The notes under the pieces were generated by a model, which was given only the letters and a program-made list of their open reading frames with translations, was not told the origin of the DNA and ran no database searches. A stretch of DNA of 22,831 nt from a virus, in the IMG/VR virus record IMGVR_UViG_3300007519_000078, positions 1-22,831 of that record. One strand, 5' to 3'. Positions 13,507-20,390 of this stretch are shown here, in pieces. Position 1 is the stretch's first letter; each line of letters starts with the position of its first letter. A program made the translations under genes and the position numbers.

Positions 13507-13770
13507 ATGGGATTTTATACCGATAATAAACGACCTGTTCTTGAGTCAGCGTTAGCAGCTCTTGAAAAAGTAGGATCTGGAGATCCTACTGCATACCATG
13601 TTGAGGGTACCAATTCCAGGGGCCAACTCACCGAGGCGCGGCCTGATATTCAGTCTGAGGCTCGGTTTAATTCTATAACACGACGAGTTGCTGTTATTAG
13701 AGATTGCCGTGCGGCTATTCGCGAAGAGCTTATTTATATGCTTTCTGATGCCGAAACGCGCGTAGACTAA
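13507..13770 (+). CDS. Hypothetical protein, 87 aa
   Basis: ATG preceded by AAGGA. The product has a short N-terminal tail, a helix ESALAALEKVGSG, a turn and two more helices (RFNSITRRVAVIRDCRAAIR and EELIYMLSDAETRV). No known family. Codons 21-28 contain a 9 bp perfect inverted repeat with a 4 nt loop (13569-13590), and this stem may affect translation or RNA processing. The stop overlaps the next ATG (TAATG). Confidence 0.7.
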   Translation: MGFYTDNKRPVLESALAALEKVGSGDPTAYHVEGTNSRGQLTEARPDIQSEARFNSITRRVAVIRDCRAAIREELIYMLSDAETRVD

Positions 13771-13964
13771 TGGATACTACAGGACCGCTCAGACTACGCA
13801 GCATAGCAGTAGTACAAGAAAGATATCCTGATGCTCGACTGGAAATAGTCGGGTCGATGTTTTGTGTTATCTGCTCTTCCTCAGGCCGCCGCTTAAGTAG
13901 GCTTAGAACTGACCCAGTACGCGCCTGGATATCTGCGCGGGATTTTATTAGTATTGAAGGATAA
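13770..13964 (+). CDS. Small hypothetical protein, 64 aa
   Basis: Translationally coupled to the previous gene by TAATG. The product is basic, with MFCVICSSSGRRLSRL and RTDPVRAWISARDFI. The VVQERYPDARLEI opening and short strands suggest a small alpha-beta domain. A single CxxC is present, without a partner pair. I do not recognise it. It ends 1 nt before the next ATG. Confidence 0.6.
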   Translation: MDTTGPLRLRSIAVVQERYPDARLEIVGSMFCVICSSSGRRLSRLRTDPVRAWISARDFISIEG

Positions 13965-13965
13965 C

Positions 13966-14292
13966 ATGACAGAATATATTTTAATTACACCCGAGATTGA
14001 TGCCGATGGACTTGGACGAAATATCGGGAAAACGTTTATTGCGCAAGCGGTAGTAGATAAACTACGCGGACGTCATAAGACAGTTCTCCACTTCGACGAA
14101 GACATGGTGGAGTCGGAGTTTATAACACGTAACGCCACAGTAGAATCACTCAAGCAAACGTGTACGGGTAAATCATACGATTTCATCGTACTCGCTGGTA
14201 TGACGCGAGATGTAGAGAATGCATTCCGGATCTTACGTAGATCGTTTTACCCATCTAACACAAAAACAATTAAACTGCAGAATTTATCATAA
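13966..14292 (+). CDS. P-loop NTPase-like small protein, 108 aa
   Basis: The N-terminal part reads ITPEIDADGLGRNIGKTFIAQAVVDKL, a strand-loop-helix ending in GKT that resembles the loop of BioD/ParA-like P-loop proteins, although the glycine spacing (G-x3-GKT) is not standard. A second strand, YDFIVLAGMTRD, could be a Walker B-like strand, but the aspartate is early. At 108 residues it is about half a normal P-loop domain. ATG follows GAAGGA. Function unknown; the fold call is tentative. Confidence 0.6.
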   Translation: MTEYILITPEIDADGLGRNIGKTFIAQAVVDKLRGRHKTVLHFDEDMVESEFITRNATVESLKQTCTGKSYDFIVLAGMTRDVENAFRILRRSFYPSNTKTIKLQNLS

Positions 14293-14296
14293 GCAG

Positions 14297-14325
14297 TTGC
14301 TCTTTATGTTGAAGTAGTCTATAAC
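14297..14325 (+). promoter_or_regulatory. Putative early sigma70-type promoter (TTGCTC-17-TATAAC)
   Basis: TTGCTC (14297-14302) and TATAAC (14320-14325), 17 bp spacer, AGTTGC lead-in. The expected start, about 14332, coincides with an ATG. Confidence 0.65.
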
Positions 14326-14331
14326 ATGACT

Positions 14332-14493
14332 ATGAAAAGAACGGAAGCGGAACATCAATTAGATCTAAAGGTGGTGCCCAACCTTCAGCGCGCAATAGTC
14401 TTGGCGTTTGAACTGAAACACTATTCGACCGCCACGCAGTTAGATGCTAACCTTACCAAAGTTCAACAAAGGATTGACGATTATGGATCATAA
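14332..14493 (+). CDS. Small hypothetical protein, 53 aa, possibly leaderless
   Basis: MKRTEAEHQLDLKVVPNLQR, then AIVLAFELKHYSTATQLDAN and a helical end. The ATG is where transcription from the promoter at 14297-14325 should begin, so the message may have no leader; an ATG at 14326 lies upstream of the expected start. No Shine-Dalgarno is seen. The frame overlaps the next gene by 11 nt, which supports translation. Family unknown. Confidence 0.5.
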   Translation: MKRTEAEHQLDLKVVPNLQRAIVLAFELKHYSTATQLDANLTKVQQRIDDYGS

Positions 14494-14665
14494 TTGGCCG
14501 GAAGTATCCGCGTATAATACTGGGTTTAATGCCACGTGTTTTGATAGAAATATCGCTGCAAAGAACCCGTACAATACTGAGGCCCTCGCAAATGAATGGT
14601 CCCGGGGGTATCTTGACGGAATACATGATTATGACCAATGTGAGGAGATGTTTGACGATGAATAA
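14483..14665 (+). CDS. Ribosome modulation factor-like protein
   Basis: 60 residues. The core AYNTGFNATC..NIAAKNPYNTEALANEWSRGYLDG follows the RMF layout: A..eG..A, then a short gap, NPY, a helix and W..Gw..g. RMF packs 70S ribosomes into inactive 100S dimers in stationary phase; small RMF-like proteins occur in phages but what they do there is not clear. The Gly usual before the NPY segment is replaced. ATG follows AAAGGA and overlaps both neighbours. An early promoter lies 150 bp upstream, so expression early in infection is likely. Confidence 0.55.
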   Translation: MDHNWPEVSAYNTGFNATCFDRNIAAKNPYNTEALANEWSRGYLDGIHDYDQCEEMFDDE

Positions 14666-15206
14666 GCAAGAGGCAATCCAACGTTGGGGATCTGATATCG
14701 TAGAGACCGCTCGCGATTATTATGAGACTGATTTCGGTAAGTATCTTTTCCAGGAGGATTGTCCTGAGGATGACTACTGTGCCGGTGAAGAAGAGCAGAT
14801 CGAGCGCTGCACTCGTGCTTCTCGCAATACGAAACGCGAAGGTCCTATTGCTCAAGCTATGGGGTTCAAAGAGCTCATTCACCTCTCTGATGAGGAAGCG
14901 TATGCTACGCGACGGACTGTCAGTCACGAGTATGTATTTCAAATGCCAGTAGCTGCTTATAGGGAAAAGCGTAAGAACCTTACTGAGGGCGAACTCGCCT
15001 TCCTGCGAGGAAACCCAGGCTATGAGTATTCTGAGCACTGGTCGACCCCCGGAGATACCGGTGAACGGCTATTTGCGGAACGAGACGTTCAGTATCTACT
15101 CAACAGTTTGATAAACAATCTCATAATAAACCGCGACGTATGCGACGATGAGTACGCCCGCGCGTATCAAAACACGATTAACCAGCTACTCGTTATCTGT
15201 TCATAG
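14658..15206 (+). CDS. Hypothetical protein, 182 aa
   Basis: ATGAATAA overlap with the RMF-like gene, and GAGGAG 10 nt upstream. The product is acidic and helical, with several Cys in the N-terminal half (EDCPEDDYC, IERCTRASR), then GFKELIHLSDEEAYATRR, and a C-terminal helix pair (RDVQYLLNSLINNLIINRDV, DDEYARAYQNTINQLLVI). No motif or family recognised. It is part of the early-type cluster 14332-16092. Confidence 0.75.
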   Translation: MNKQEAIQRWGSDIVETARDYYETDFGKYLFQEDCPEDDYCAGEEEQIERCTRASRNTKREGPIAQAMGFKELIHLSDEEAYATRRTVSHEYVFQMPVAAYREKRKNLTEGELAFLRGNPGYEYSEHWSTPGDTGERLFAERDVQYLLNSLINNLIINRDVCDDEYARAYQNTINQLLVICS

Positions 15207-15216
15207 GAGACTACCC

Positions 15217-15399
15217 ATGGTCAAAATAGTAGGTAGAGATGAAAACGCTGTCAAGCGTATTACATGCCGTGAATGTGCATCGATTTTAGAATATACGATA
15301 TCGGAGCAAAAGACACGAAAGTATAGTGCATGTGGAGAGGTTGACACTCTTACATATATTGATTGTCCTAATGGTCACGAAGCCATTGTACGTATGTAA
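15217..15399 (+). CDS. Small zinc-ribbon protein
   Basis: 60 residues with ITCRECASILEYTI near the N-terminus and YIDCPNGHEAIVRM at the end, giving a C-x2-C and C-x3-H pair on two knuckles, the typical zinc ribbon seen in many small phage proteins. ATG follows TAGGAGA. Its partner is unknown; such proteins often contact nucleic acid or transcription factors. Confidence 0.75.
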   Translation: MVKIVGRDENAVKRITCRECASILEYTISEQKTRKYSACGEVDTLTYIDCPNGHEAIVRM

Positions 15400-15426
15400 C
15401 TAAATCAATAGATTGAGGATAAAACA

Positions 15427-15654
15427 ATGAAATTTATTACTGTAACATCTATCGTGACTGTGTCAGGTATGAGTAGTACTGGATCATACCAGCGAGCGAT
15501 CTTTATTAACCCACACGCGGTTTCTGATATTATTGAAAATTCAGGTAGCCAGCCTGCTTGTATTCTCCATATGACAAACGGACTTAAATATGACATCGCA
15601 GCATCAGCAACCACACTAGTAAAATTAATTGAGGATAGTACTAACGATGACTAA
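15427..15654 (+). CDS. FlbD-like small beta protein
   Basis: 75 residues. RAIFINPHAVSDIIENSG, CILHMTNGLKYDIAASATTL and a last helix follow the pattern of the FlbD-like family (strand, iNp..I..I, then a strand pair with nG..y.v..s). In flagellar operons FlbD is a small protein of unclear function; similar small domains are frequent in phages of alphaproteobacteria. GAGGA precedes the ATG. A second FlbD-like protein is encoded at 20657. Confidence 0.55.
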   Translation: MKFITVTSIVTVSGMSSTGSYQRAIFINPHAVSDIIENSGSQPACILHMTNGLKYDIAASATTLVKLIEDSTNDD

Positions 15655-15841
15655 ACTAAAAAACGATGCCTTTGATGGTGAATATGTTCGCATTATTGAC
15701 CCTACCCATTCGATGTATGGCTTCTTTGGTGAAGCCGCCTTTGATCCTGGGTCTGGTTTATATGATGTGATCGAAGAAGAAAACGGGCGAGTTTTACAGT
15801 CTGTTGAAAACCTTTCACTTTCCCAGCTAAAAGTAGCGTAA
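15647..15841 (+). CDS. Small hypothetical protein, 64 aa
   Basis: Overlaps the FlbD-like gene by 8 nt, with GAGGA upstream. The product reads DGEYVRIIDPTHSMYGFFGEA and LYDVIEEENGRVLQSVENLSLSQL, looking like a small beta-barrel of the type found in KOW/SH3-like accessory proteins (yVrI.dp.h..yG..G), but this is only a shape impression. The stop overlaps the ATG of the lipoprotein (TAATG). Confidence 0.65.
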   Translation: MTKLKNDAFDGEYVRIIDPTHSMYGFFGEAAFDPGSGLYDVIEEENGRVLQSVENLSLSQLKVA

Positions 15842-16092
15842 TGCGGATCGCAGTAATTGCTGTCTGTATGCTACTGCTTACGTCATGCTCACCTGAATGG
15901 ACGGACGCCGAGTTCCAGCTCGACCAGAATAGGGAACATGACGAACGGACCGCATTAACTTTGACGAGGGCGCTTGTATACACGAAAGACGAGCGGGTAA
16001 ATATCTGCTATGCGTGGTCGCGCCCGTATTATCAGTCTGCAGCTACCGCTACAGTCCCATGTGAACAGGTGGAGCATTTACTCGCAAAGTAG
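15841..16092 (+). CDS. Small predicted lipoprotein
   Basis: The N-terminus MRIAVIAVCMLLLTSC is a lipoprotein signal with lipobox LTSC; Cys16 would be lipidated after cleavage by signal peptidase II, leaving a mature protein of 68 residues. The mature part is polar, with later Cys56 (ICYAW) and Cys74 (VPCEQ) that could pair. The location would be the periplasmic face of the inner membrane or the outer membrane. Candidate roles are superinfection exclusion or lysis, but no known family is recognised. It is coupled to the preceding gene and followed 6 nt later by the end of an antisense endonuclease. Confidence 0.72.
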   Translation: MRIAVIAVCMLLLTSCSPEWTDAEFQLDQNREHDERTALTLTRALVYTKDERVNICYAWSRPYYQSAATATVPCEQVEHLLAK

Positions 16093-16098
16093 TTGCAT

Positions 16099-17088
16099 TT
16101 AGCGTATTTTGTATGTTTGAATTAAAGAGATAACATCTAAAATAGGAATATCTACTAGTAACATATCTATATTTGGTATATAGTTAATTACACCTAGTTT
16201 AATATTATTGTGTGTCTTAAGTGTATGTTTTACGTGCGTATATACAGGCATCAAAGTTGTATTAAAATCTATAAGGGCCAATGGAGCATTGGTTATATTA
16301 CTATAATACGAATGTTTTCGGTGATCACAAAACCCAACTTTTATTTCAATGTTTATATCATTAATTTTAAAATCAGGGAAAAAGATAGCTCGGTTACTTT
16401 GTTCAGGGTGCACTTCTAACGAGGCGACGTTATTTTTAATACATAATAAATAGAATGTAAACTCACCTAATGAGTAAAAAATCAGATCATTATACTGTAA
16501 CACATACCCGAAGTTACTCACAGTATTTGGATATGTTTGTAGTCCTGATACTGTAAAATTACTGGTAATATTATTTCTTGATAATTTTTGAACTTCTGAC
16601 AAAGTTCTTTTTTTAATTAAATATTTACTTAGTTTTTGAGAGATGGCGGCTGGGGAACACTGCAGTTTTTGTGCTATTGCTACCTGTGAAAGTTTATCAA
16701 CCGTATACATTTGTTCAAGTATGTTATGATTTCTAAGATTTGGTCGTCTATTGGGTATTTTATGTAATGTCTTAAATTTCGATATTACAGTTTCAGATAC
16801 TTGATATTTTTTAGATATTTGTTGATTTGTTTCTCCTAGAATAATTAGAGTTTTAATATCCTCTATACACTCCATTTCAGTTTTCCCACATTTAGTAAAA
16901 AAGCGGATACTTTCATGGGACGTTTTCTTGCCGCTTTCCTTTAACATGAATAAGTTATGCCGTTGTATTCTTTGCCGTATACTATTAGATGTAACATTTA
17001 ATATATCTGCAATATCGCGAATATACATGGTCAATCCATATTCTTCAATTAACTCATTTATTTCTCTAGTTGTTAATAACTTTTTCAT
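16099..17088 (-). CDS. Triple-HTH PD-(D/E)XK homing endonuclease
   Basis: 329 residues with no GIY-YIG, HNH or LAGLIDADG motif. Three helix-turn-helix units lie in the N-terminal half: IRDIADILNVTSNSIRQRI (about 23-41), TNQQISKKYQVSETVISKF (87-105) and SQVAIAQKLQCSPAAISQKL (134-153). The C-terminal half has a nuclease-like core: SLGEFTFYLL with Glu209, then FFPDFKINDINIEIKVG with Asp239, Glu248 and Lys250, the PD-(D/E)XK arrangement. Size, AT-rich composition and antisense position at a gene junction match the other homing genes. AAGG precedes the ATG, and a CTAAATA box lies 28 nt upstream. Nuclease activity is inferred. Confidence 0.72.
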   Translation of the reverse strand: MKKLLTTREINELIEEYGLTMYIRDIADILNVTSNSIRQRIQRHNLFMLKESGKKTSHESIRFFTKCGKTEMECIEDIKTLIILGETNQQISKKYQVSETVISKFKTLHKIPNRRPNLRNHNILEQMYTVDKLSQVAIAQKLQCSPAAISQKLSKYLIKKRTLSEVQKLSRNNITSNFTVSGLQTYPNTVSNFGYVLQYNDLIFYSLGEFTFYLLCIKNNVASLEVHPEQSNRAIFFPDFKINDINIEIKVGFCDHRKHSYYSNITNAPLALIDFNTTLMPVYTHVKHTLKTHNNIKLGVINYIPNIDMLLVDIPILDVISLIQTYKIR

Positions 17089-17116
17089 TGCATTTTACCT
17101 TCGTTGAGACTATGAT
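17088..17116 (+). promoter_or_regulatory. Putative early sigma70-type promoter (TTGCAT-17-TATGAT)
   Basis: TTGCAT (17088-17093) and TATGAT (17111-17116) with a 17 bp spacer, pointing to the RNA ligase gene (expected start about 17123, leader about 18 nt with AGGAAA). Its -10 abuts the minus-strand CTAAATA box of the endonuclease. Confidence 0.55.
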
Positions 17117-17122
17117 ATTTAG
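17116..17122 (-). promoter_or_regulatory. Putative late promoter box CTAAATA for the 16099-17088 endonuclease
   Basis: Minus-strand CCTAAATATC, 28 nt upstream of the endonuclease ATG, back to back with the RNA ligase early-type promoter. Confidence 0.45.
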
Positions 17123-17140
17123 GTAAACAGGAAACACCAA

Positions 17141-18277
17141 ATGAACCTACTTTTTAAATACCACTCATCAGACCTTAAGATATTTCAAAGAGCAGCTGAG
17201 CGATATGAGGGGTTTTATGTGCAAGACAAAGGCGACTATTGGCTTGCTAACTACCGTAGTATTATCACAAAATTTCCTTCTATTAAAATAGATAGTGGCG
17301 ATGTAGAGGACATGCAATTACGAGTTGCATGTTGGAATTCTCGCGGAGCACTGTTTGATAAAACTGGCAAACTTATAAGTCTCAGTCTACATAAGTTCCA
17401 CAATCTGAATGAAGGTGTGGAGAACCAACACGACACTCTGGACTGGTCGTCGTTTGAAGTGTATGACAAGCTCGATGGTTCGATGCTTCGCCCAGCTATG
17501 ATCAACGGTGCAGTTCGGTGGTGTACCAAAGCAGGCGTCACGCATATGACGCCTGATGTTGAAGCGTTTGTGGAACGTAACCCTGAGTATCAAGCTCTTG
17601 CGAATGCTATTATGTCGCTCGACAAAACTCCTACTTTTGAGTATATGGCTCCGAAGCATCGTATTGTTGTGGACTACGGTCCTCTAGAAAAGATGACGCT
17701 TCTCGCTGTACGTGATAATACATCGGGTGCGTATTTGTCGTACGCTGACCTTTGTTATATCGCGAATCAATATAACGTTTCCGTTGTTCAACGTTGGGAG
17801 ATCAAGCCAGAAGACGATATCCGTACTCTCGTTGCTGCACTACGCAACGCTGAGGGTGTTATTATTCGCTTTCCTAACGATCATCGCGTGAAATTGAAAG
17901 GTATGGAATATATTAAGCTACACGCACTTAGGTCGGGACTAGAATCAAAAAAGACCCAATACGAGGTATGTGTAAACGCAACCTTGGATGATATTATACC
18001 AGTTATGGGAGATAATCATTATCTCATTAAAGAAGTTACAGAAATGTTTCTGATGTATGTTAGGTTTAGAGAGTATATAATCAATACATCAGAAACCTTC
18101 TATATACAAAATAATACACTAACGAGAAAAGACTATGATATTTTAGGGCAAGGTACTCTCATCAAGCCTTGTTTTTCTATTGCTATGAACCGTTATACCA
18201 ATAAGGCGTATGATGAGCAGAAATTTATGTTGAGTTTATTTGAACCGTTTCAAGAATATCTAATACGACATTTATAA
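17141..18277 (+). CDS. rnlA: T4 RNA ligase 1-like RNA ligase
   Basis: 378 residues, near the 374 of T4 Rnl1 (gp63). Nucleotidyltransferase motifs in order: YDKLDGSM with the adenylated Lys110, FEYMAPKHRIVVDYG (motif IIIa region), EGVIIRF (motif IV) and RVKLKGMEY (motif V). The C-terminal part is helical, as in the tRNA-specific domain of Rnl1. With polynucleotide kinase, this enzyme repairs tRNA cut by host anticodon nucleases; no kinase gene is in the window. The ATG follows AGGAAA. The last 53 bp overlap an antisense endonuclease, and the extreme C-terminus may have been changed by that insertion. Confidence 0.92.
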   Translation: MNLLFKYHSSDLKIFQRAAERYEGFYVQDKGDYWLANYRSIITKFPSIKIDSGDVEDMQLRVACWNSRGALFDKTGKLISLSLHKFHNLNEGVENQHDTLDWSSFEVYDKLDGSMLRPAMINGAVRWCTKAGVTHMTPDVEAFVERNPEYQALANAIMSLDKTPTFEYMAPKHRIVVDYGPLEKMTLLAVRDNTSGAYLSYADLCYIANQYNVSVVQRWEIKPEDDIRTLVAALRNAEGVIIRFPNDHRVKLKGMEYIKLHALRSGLESKKTQYEVCVNATLDDIIPVMGDNHYLIKEVTEMFLMYVRFREYIINTSETFYIQNNTLTRKDYDILGQGTLIKPCFSIAMNRYTNKAYDEQKFMLSLFEPFQEYLIRHL

Positions 18278-19379
18278 TTTTAGGAGTAAAGCATTCGCAA
18301 TCTCCTCCTATTTTGTAGAGTGGTGTATATCTGTTGCGATAACAATGCTCGTTTAATATTTTTTGTTCAAGTTCAAACAAGGAGGCTAAATTCCCGTTTA
18401 TTTGAGTTATAATTTTAATATTATACTCTTTTTTACACGATAATTGATTTATACGTTTATTAATATTTTTAGTAATACCCACTTTATAAAATTCTTCAGT
18501 ATTGGAAGTAAATTTTAACACATACAATACACCCCGCAAATTTTGATTTTTAGGATCTTGGAAAAACTTATAACTATACCTCCCTCCAGTGTAGCATTTT
18601 TTACAACCCTGGCTGTTAGAAACATGATTACTCCATGTTTGAGAAAATTTGCCGTGTATACTACATAATATAACTACTCTTTTGTTTGTACTCTCTTCTG
18701 AGATATAAACATATTTACCCTTATGTACCGCTAAAGCTTTTTTAATTTTTTGTTCAATAGGTATTGTATGGGCTTTACCTATACGTATATTAGCACATTT
18801 GGGGCATCCACTTTTTTCATATATGTGATTACCAACGGTAGGTGAGAATATTCCATGATTGGGGCATAATACATTAATCTTGTCAGCATTGCGAGTGAAG
18901 CTCAAATTGGGATAAGTGTACTCACCTTTATGTATATGTTTTACTCGCTGCAAAAAGGTATCTATTGATAACGCTCGCTGGCGATTTGAGCATTCAGGGC
19001 ACCCATTTAATCTAATATGATCTGAAGGTCTCTGTTTAAAAATTCCGTGGATGTTGCAAATAATATCTACTTTTTGATTCATCCCTGTGTATTTTACTAA
19101 TGAATAATCATATCTCATACCATGAGTCGTAATACTTCTTTTGATGATATCTTCGAGATTATGCATTTTAGTATTGCTTATTTTAATATGTCCACATTTG
19201 ATACACCCCGACCCTCTTAAATGACAAGTAGGCATTTGGTAAAATATACCGTGAGTAGGGCAACGTATTAATACTTTTGTTTTTGTATCTTTAAAAATTA
19301 ATGCTGTGTAATCATAATATTTTTTATGTACTACTTTCGCTAATTCAATAAAACTCTCGGTTGTATGTCGCGTCATCAC
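18225..19379 (-). CDS. Homing endonuclease: four zinc repeats plus GIY-YIG-like domain
   Basis: 384 residues. Four tandem units of the DUF723 type each have C-x2-HG-F, a His, then GCxxC: Cys40/His43/Cys59/Cys62, Cys108/His111/Cys127/Cys130, Cys172/His175/Cys192/Cys195, Cys239/His242/Cys259/Cys262. Each is preceded by a helix with vH...Y.Y. The C-terminal domain (about 283-375) is GIY-YIG-like: VLYVLKF, YKVGIT (298-303), NKRINQL with Arg309, and LFELEQKIL with Glu338. Start is GTG at 19379 or ATG at 19376, with AGGAG upstream. It overlaps the RNA ligase end tail-to-tail. The zinc repeats probably read the target site. Confidence 0.82.
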   Translation of the reverse strand: MMTRHTTESFIELAKVVHKKYYDYTALIFKDTKTKVLIRCPTHGIFYQMPTCHLRGSGCIKCGHIKISNTKMHNLEDIIKRSITTHGMRYDYSLVKYTGMNQKVDIICNIHGIFKQRPSDHIRLNGCPECSNRQRALSIDTFLQRVKHIHKGEYTYPNLSFTRNADKINVLCPNHGIFSPTVGNHIYEKSGCPKCANIRIGKAHTIPIEQKIKKALAVHKGKYVYISEESTNKRVVILCSIHGKFSQTWSNHVSNSQGCKKCYTGGRYSYKFFQDPKNQNLRGVLYVLKFTSNTEEFYKVGITKNINKRINQLSCKKEYNIKIITQINGNLASLFELEQKILNEHCYRNRYTPLYKIGGDCECFTPKIINVVLDILETVQINST

Positions 19380-19406
19380 TTGCCTTGCTCCTGAAAATAC
19401 TATATA

Positions 19407-19413
19407 TATTTAG
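19407..19413 (-). promoter_or_regulatory. Putative late promoter box CTAAATA for the 18225-19379 endonuclease
   Basis: Minus-strand CGCTAAATATATATAG, 28 nt upstream of the GTG start. Confidence 0.45.
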
Positions 19414-19430
19414 CGTTGCATTGTACTTGA

Positions 19431-19532
19431 TACGACATTCGCTTCGAAACTGAAGTGCGTAATCGCATCTTCGCTAACCCCTACGCACTACCTATCTGGA
19501 ACATTTGGGAGCATACATCTGATGAAGAATAA
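19431..19532 (+). pseudogene. 3' remnant of a native gene cut off by the endonuclease
   Basis: An open frame of 33 codons without a start reads YDIRFETEVRNRIF, then ANPYALPIWNIWEHTSDEE, and ends with TAA overlapping the next gene's first codons. The base composition is like the native phage genes, not like the AT-rich endonuclease next door. The in-frame coupling to the gene at 19522 suggests the end of a real upstream gene. The parent could be the RNA ligase or a lost gene. It also contains an 8 bp inverted repeat (AGTGCGTA 19454-19461, TACGCACT 19482-19489). Confidence 0.45.
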
Positions 19533-20364
19533 ATTTGTACTAATTACTACTGCTGTTATCGCGAGTATTGTACTATTCGTGTCATACACATCTCCGTATA
19601 GTTTACCTAATACGATCGAGAACGCAGCAATCGCAAATGATGCGCCTTCGTTGATGAGGCATATCGACTACGAAGCGGTTATTATCACGCTTTCAACCTC
19701 TGCTGGCGCGAACGCGTTACCGGGGTACGAAGAGATTTCAAGCAACATTGCGGCGCTCATGTACTCATCTTTCCTGACGCCCTCAAATACTACTGACTTT
19801 TATCGTAATGTCAATCCGACAGTAGGTGATATCTCTATCGATTTCGTGCAGAATACCTTCGATACGGATACCTATAAAGCCCGATATGTCGATTTTAATA
19901 CGTTTGAGTATTTGATTAGCACAAAAGTAACAGATGGGACTCTTACTCATTATGTTATTACTGCTTCTCGAACCAACGTTTCTAGCTGGAAAATTACGTC
20001 GATTACATATACAATTGAGGATAATCCGACGGTGTTTCAACCTGCATCATTTACGGCGGAGCAGCCCATGATGCAGGTTGACACAACACGTCGACTCTCA
20101 ACCCCAACCCGCAACGTATATTGCGAAGTAGATTCAGAAAATATCGCCTGCGTAAACAAGAATAATGATGGTATGTATTGTTCACAGAATCTTTGTGAAT
20201 ATGATGAAACTGGGGAGCTCGCGTTTAGAACAGACGGAGTAATTACTCGGAGTATAGTGACAGTAGGATCTACTACATGCTCATTTACGGAAACAGACGT
20301 ACGGTGTAATGCTAGACAAACTGGTGCTACTACTGACGACACTGGTGTGCAACTACACAGATAA
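19522..20364 (+). CDS. Membrane-anchored DUF2939-like protein with Cys-rich tail
   Basis: 280 residues. Residues 5-22 form a signal anchor (KFVLITTAVIASIVLF), followed by SPYSLPNTIENAAIANDAPS and LMRHIDYEAVIITL, the start pattern of DUF2939 (sPy....l..A...gDa..l...iD...v). The C-terminal 80 residues form a separate Cys-rich part: TPTRNVYCEVDSENIACVN, MYCSQNLCEY, TTCSFTETDVRCNARQ. This resembles the secreted SPSGNI.C...C / F.C....GV.C domain common in actinobacteria. The protein would sit in the inner membrane with its domains in the periplasm, where the Cys pairs could be oxidised. GGGAG precedes the ATG. Function unknown. Confidence 0.65.
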   Translation: MKNKFVLITTAVIASIVLFVSYTSPYSLPNTIENAAIANDAPSLMRHIDYEAVIITLSTSAGANALPGYEEISSNIAALMYSSFLTPSNTTDFYRNVNPTVGDISIDFVQNTFDTDTYKARYVDFNTFEYLISTKVTDGTLTHYVITASRTNVSSWKITSITYTIEDNPTVFQPASFTAEQPMMQVDTTRRLSTPTRNVYCEVDSENIACVNKNNDGMYCSQNLCEYDETGELAFRTDGVITRSIVTVGSTTCSFTETDVRCNARQTGATTDDTGVQLHR

Positions 20365-20390
20365 TACAATTAATTTAACAAGGAAATAAT

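Noticed and set aside
15386-15414. Possible promoter TTGTAC-17-TAGATT
   Set aside because: Both boxes are poor, and it lacks the AGTTGC and TATAA features shared by the other sites.
15841-16092. Rz1-type spanin lipoprotein
   Set aside because: No overlapping or adjacent i-spanin gene and no lysis genes nearby, and the mature part is not proline-rich.
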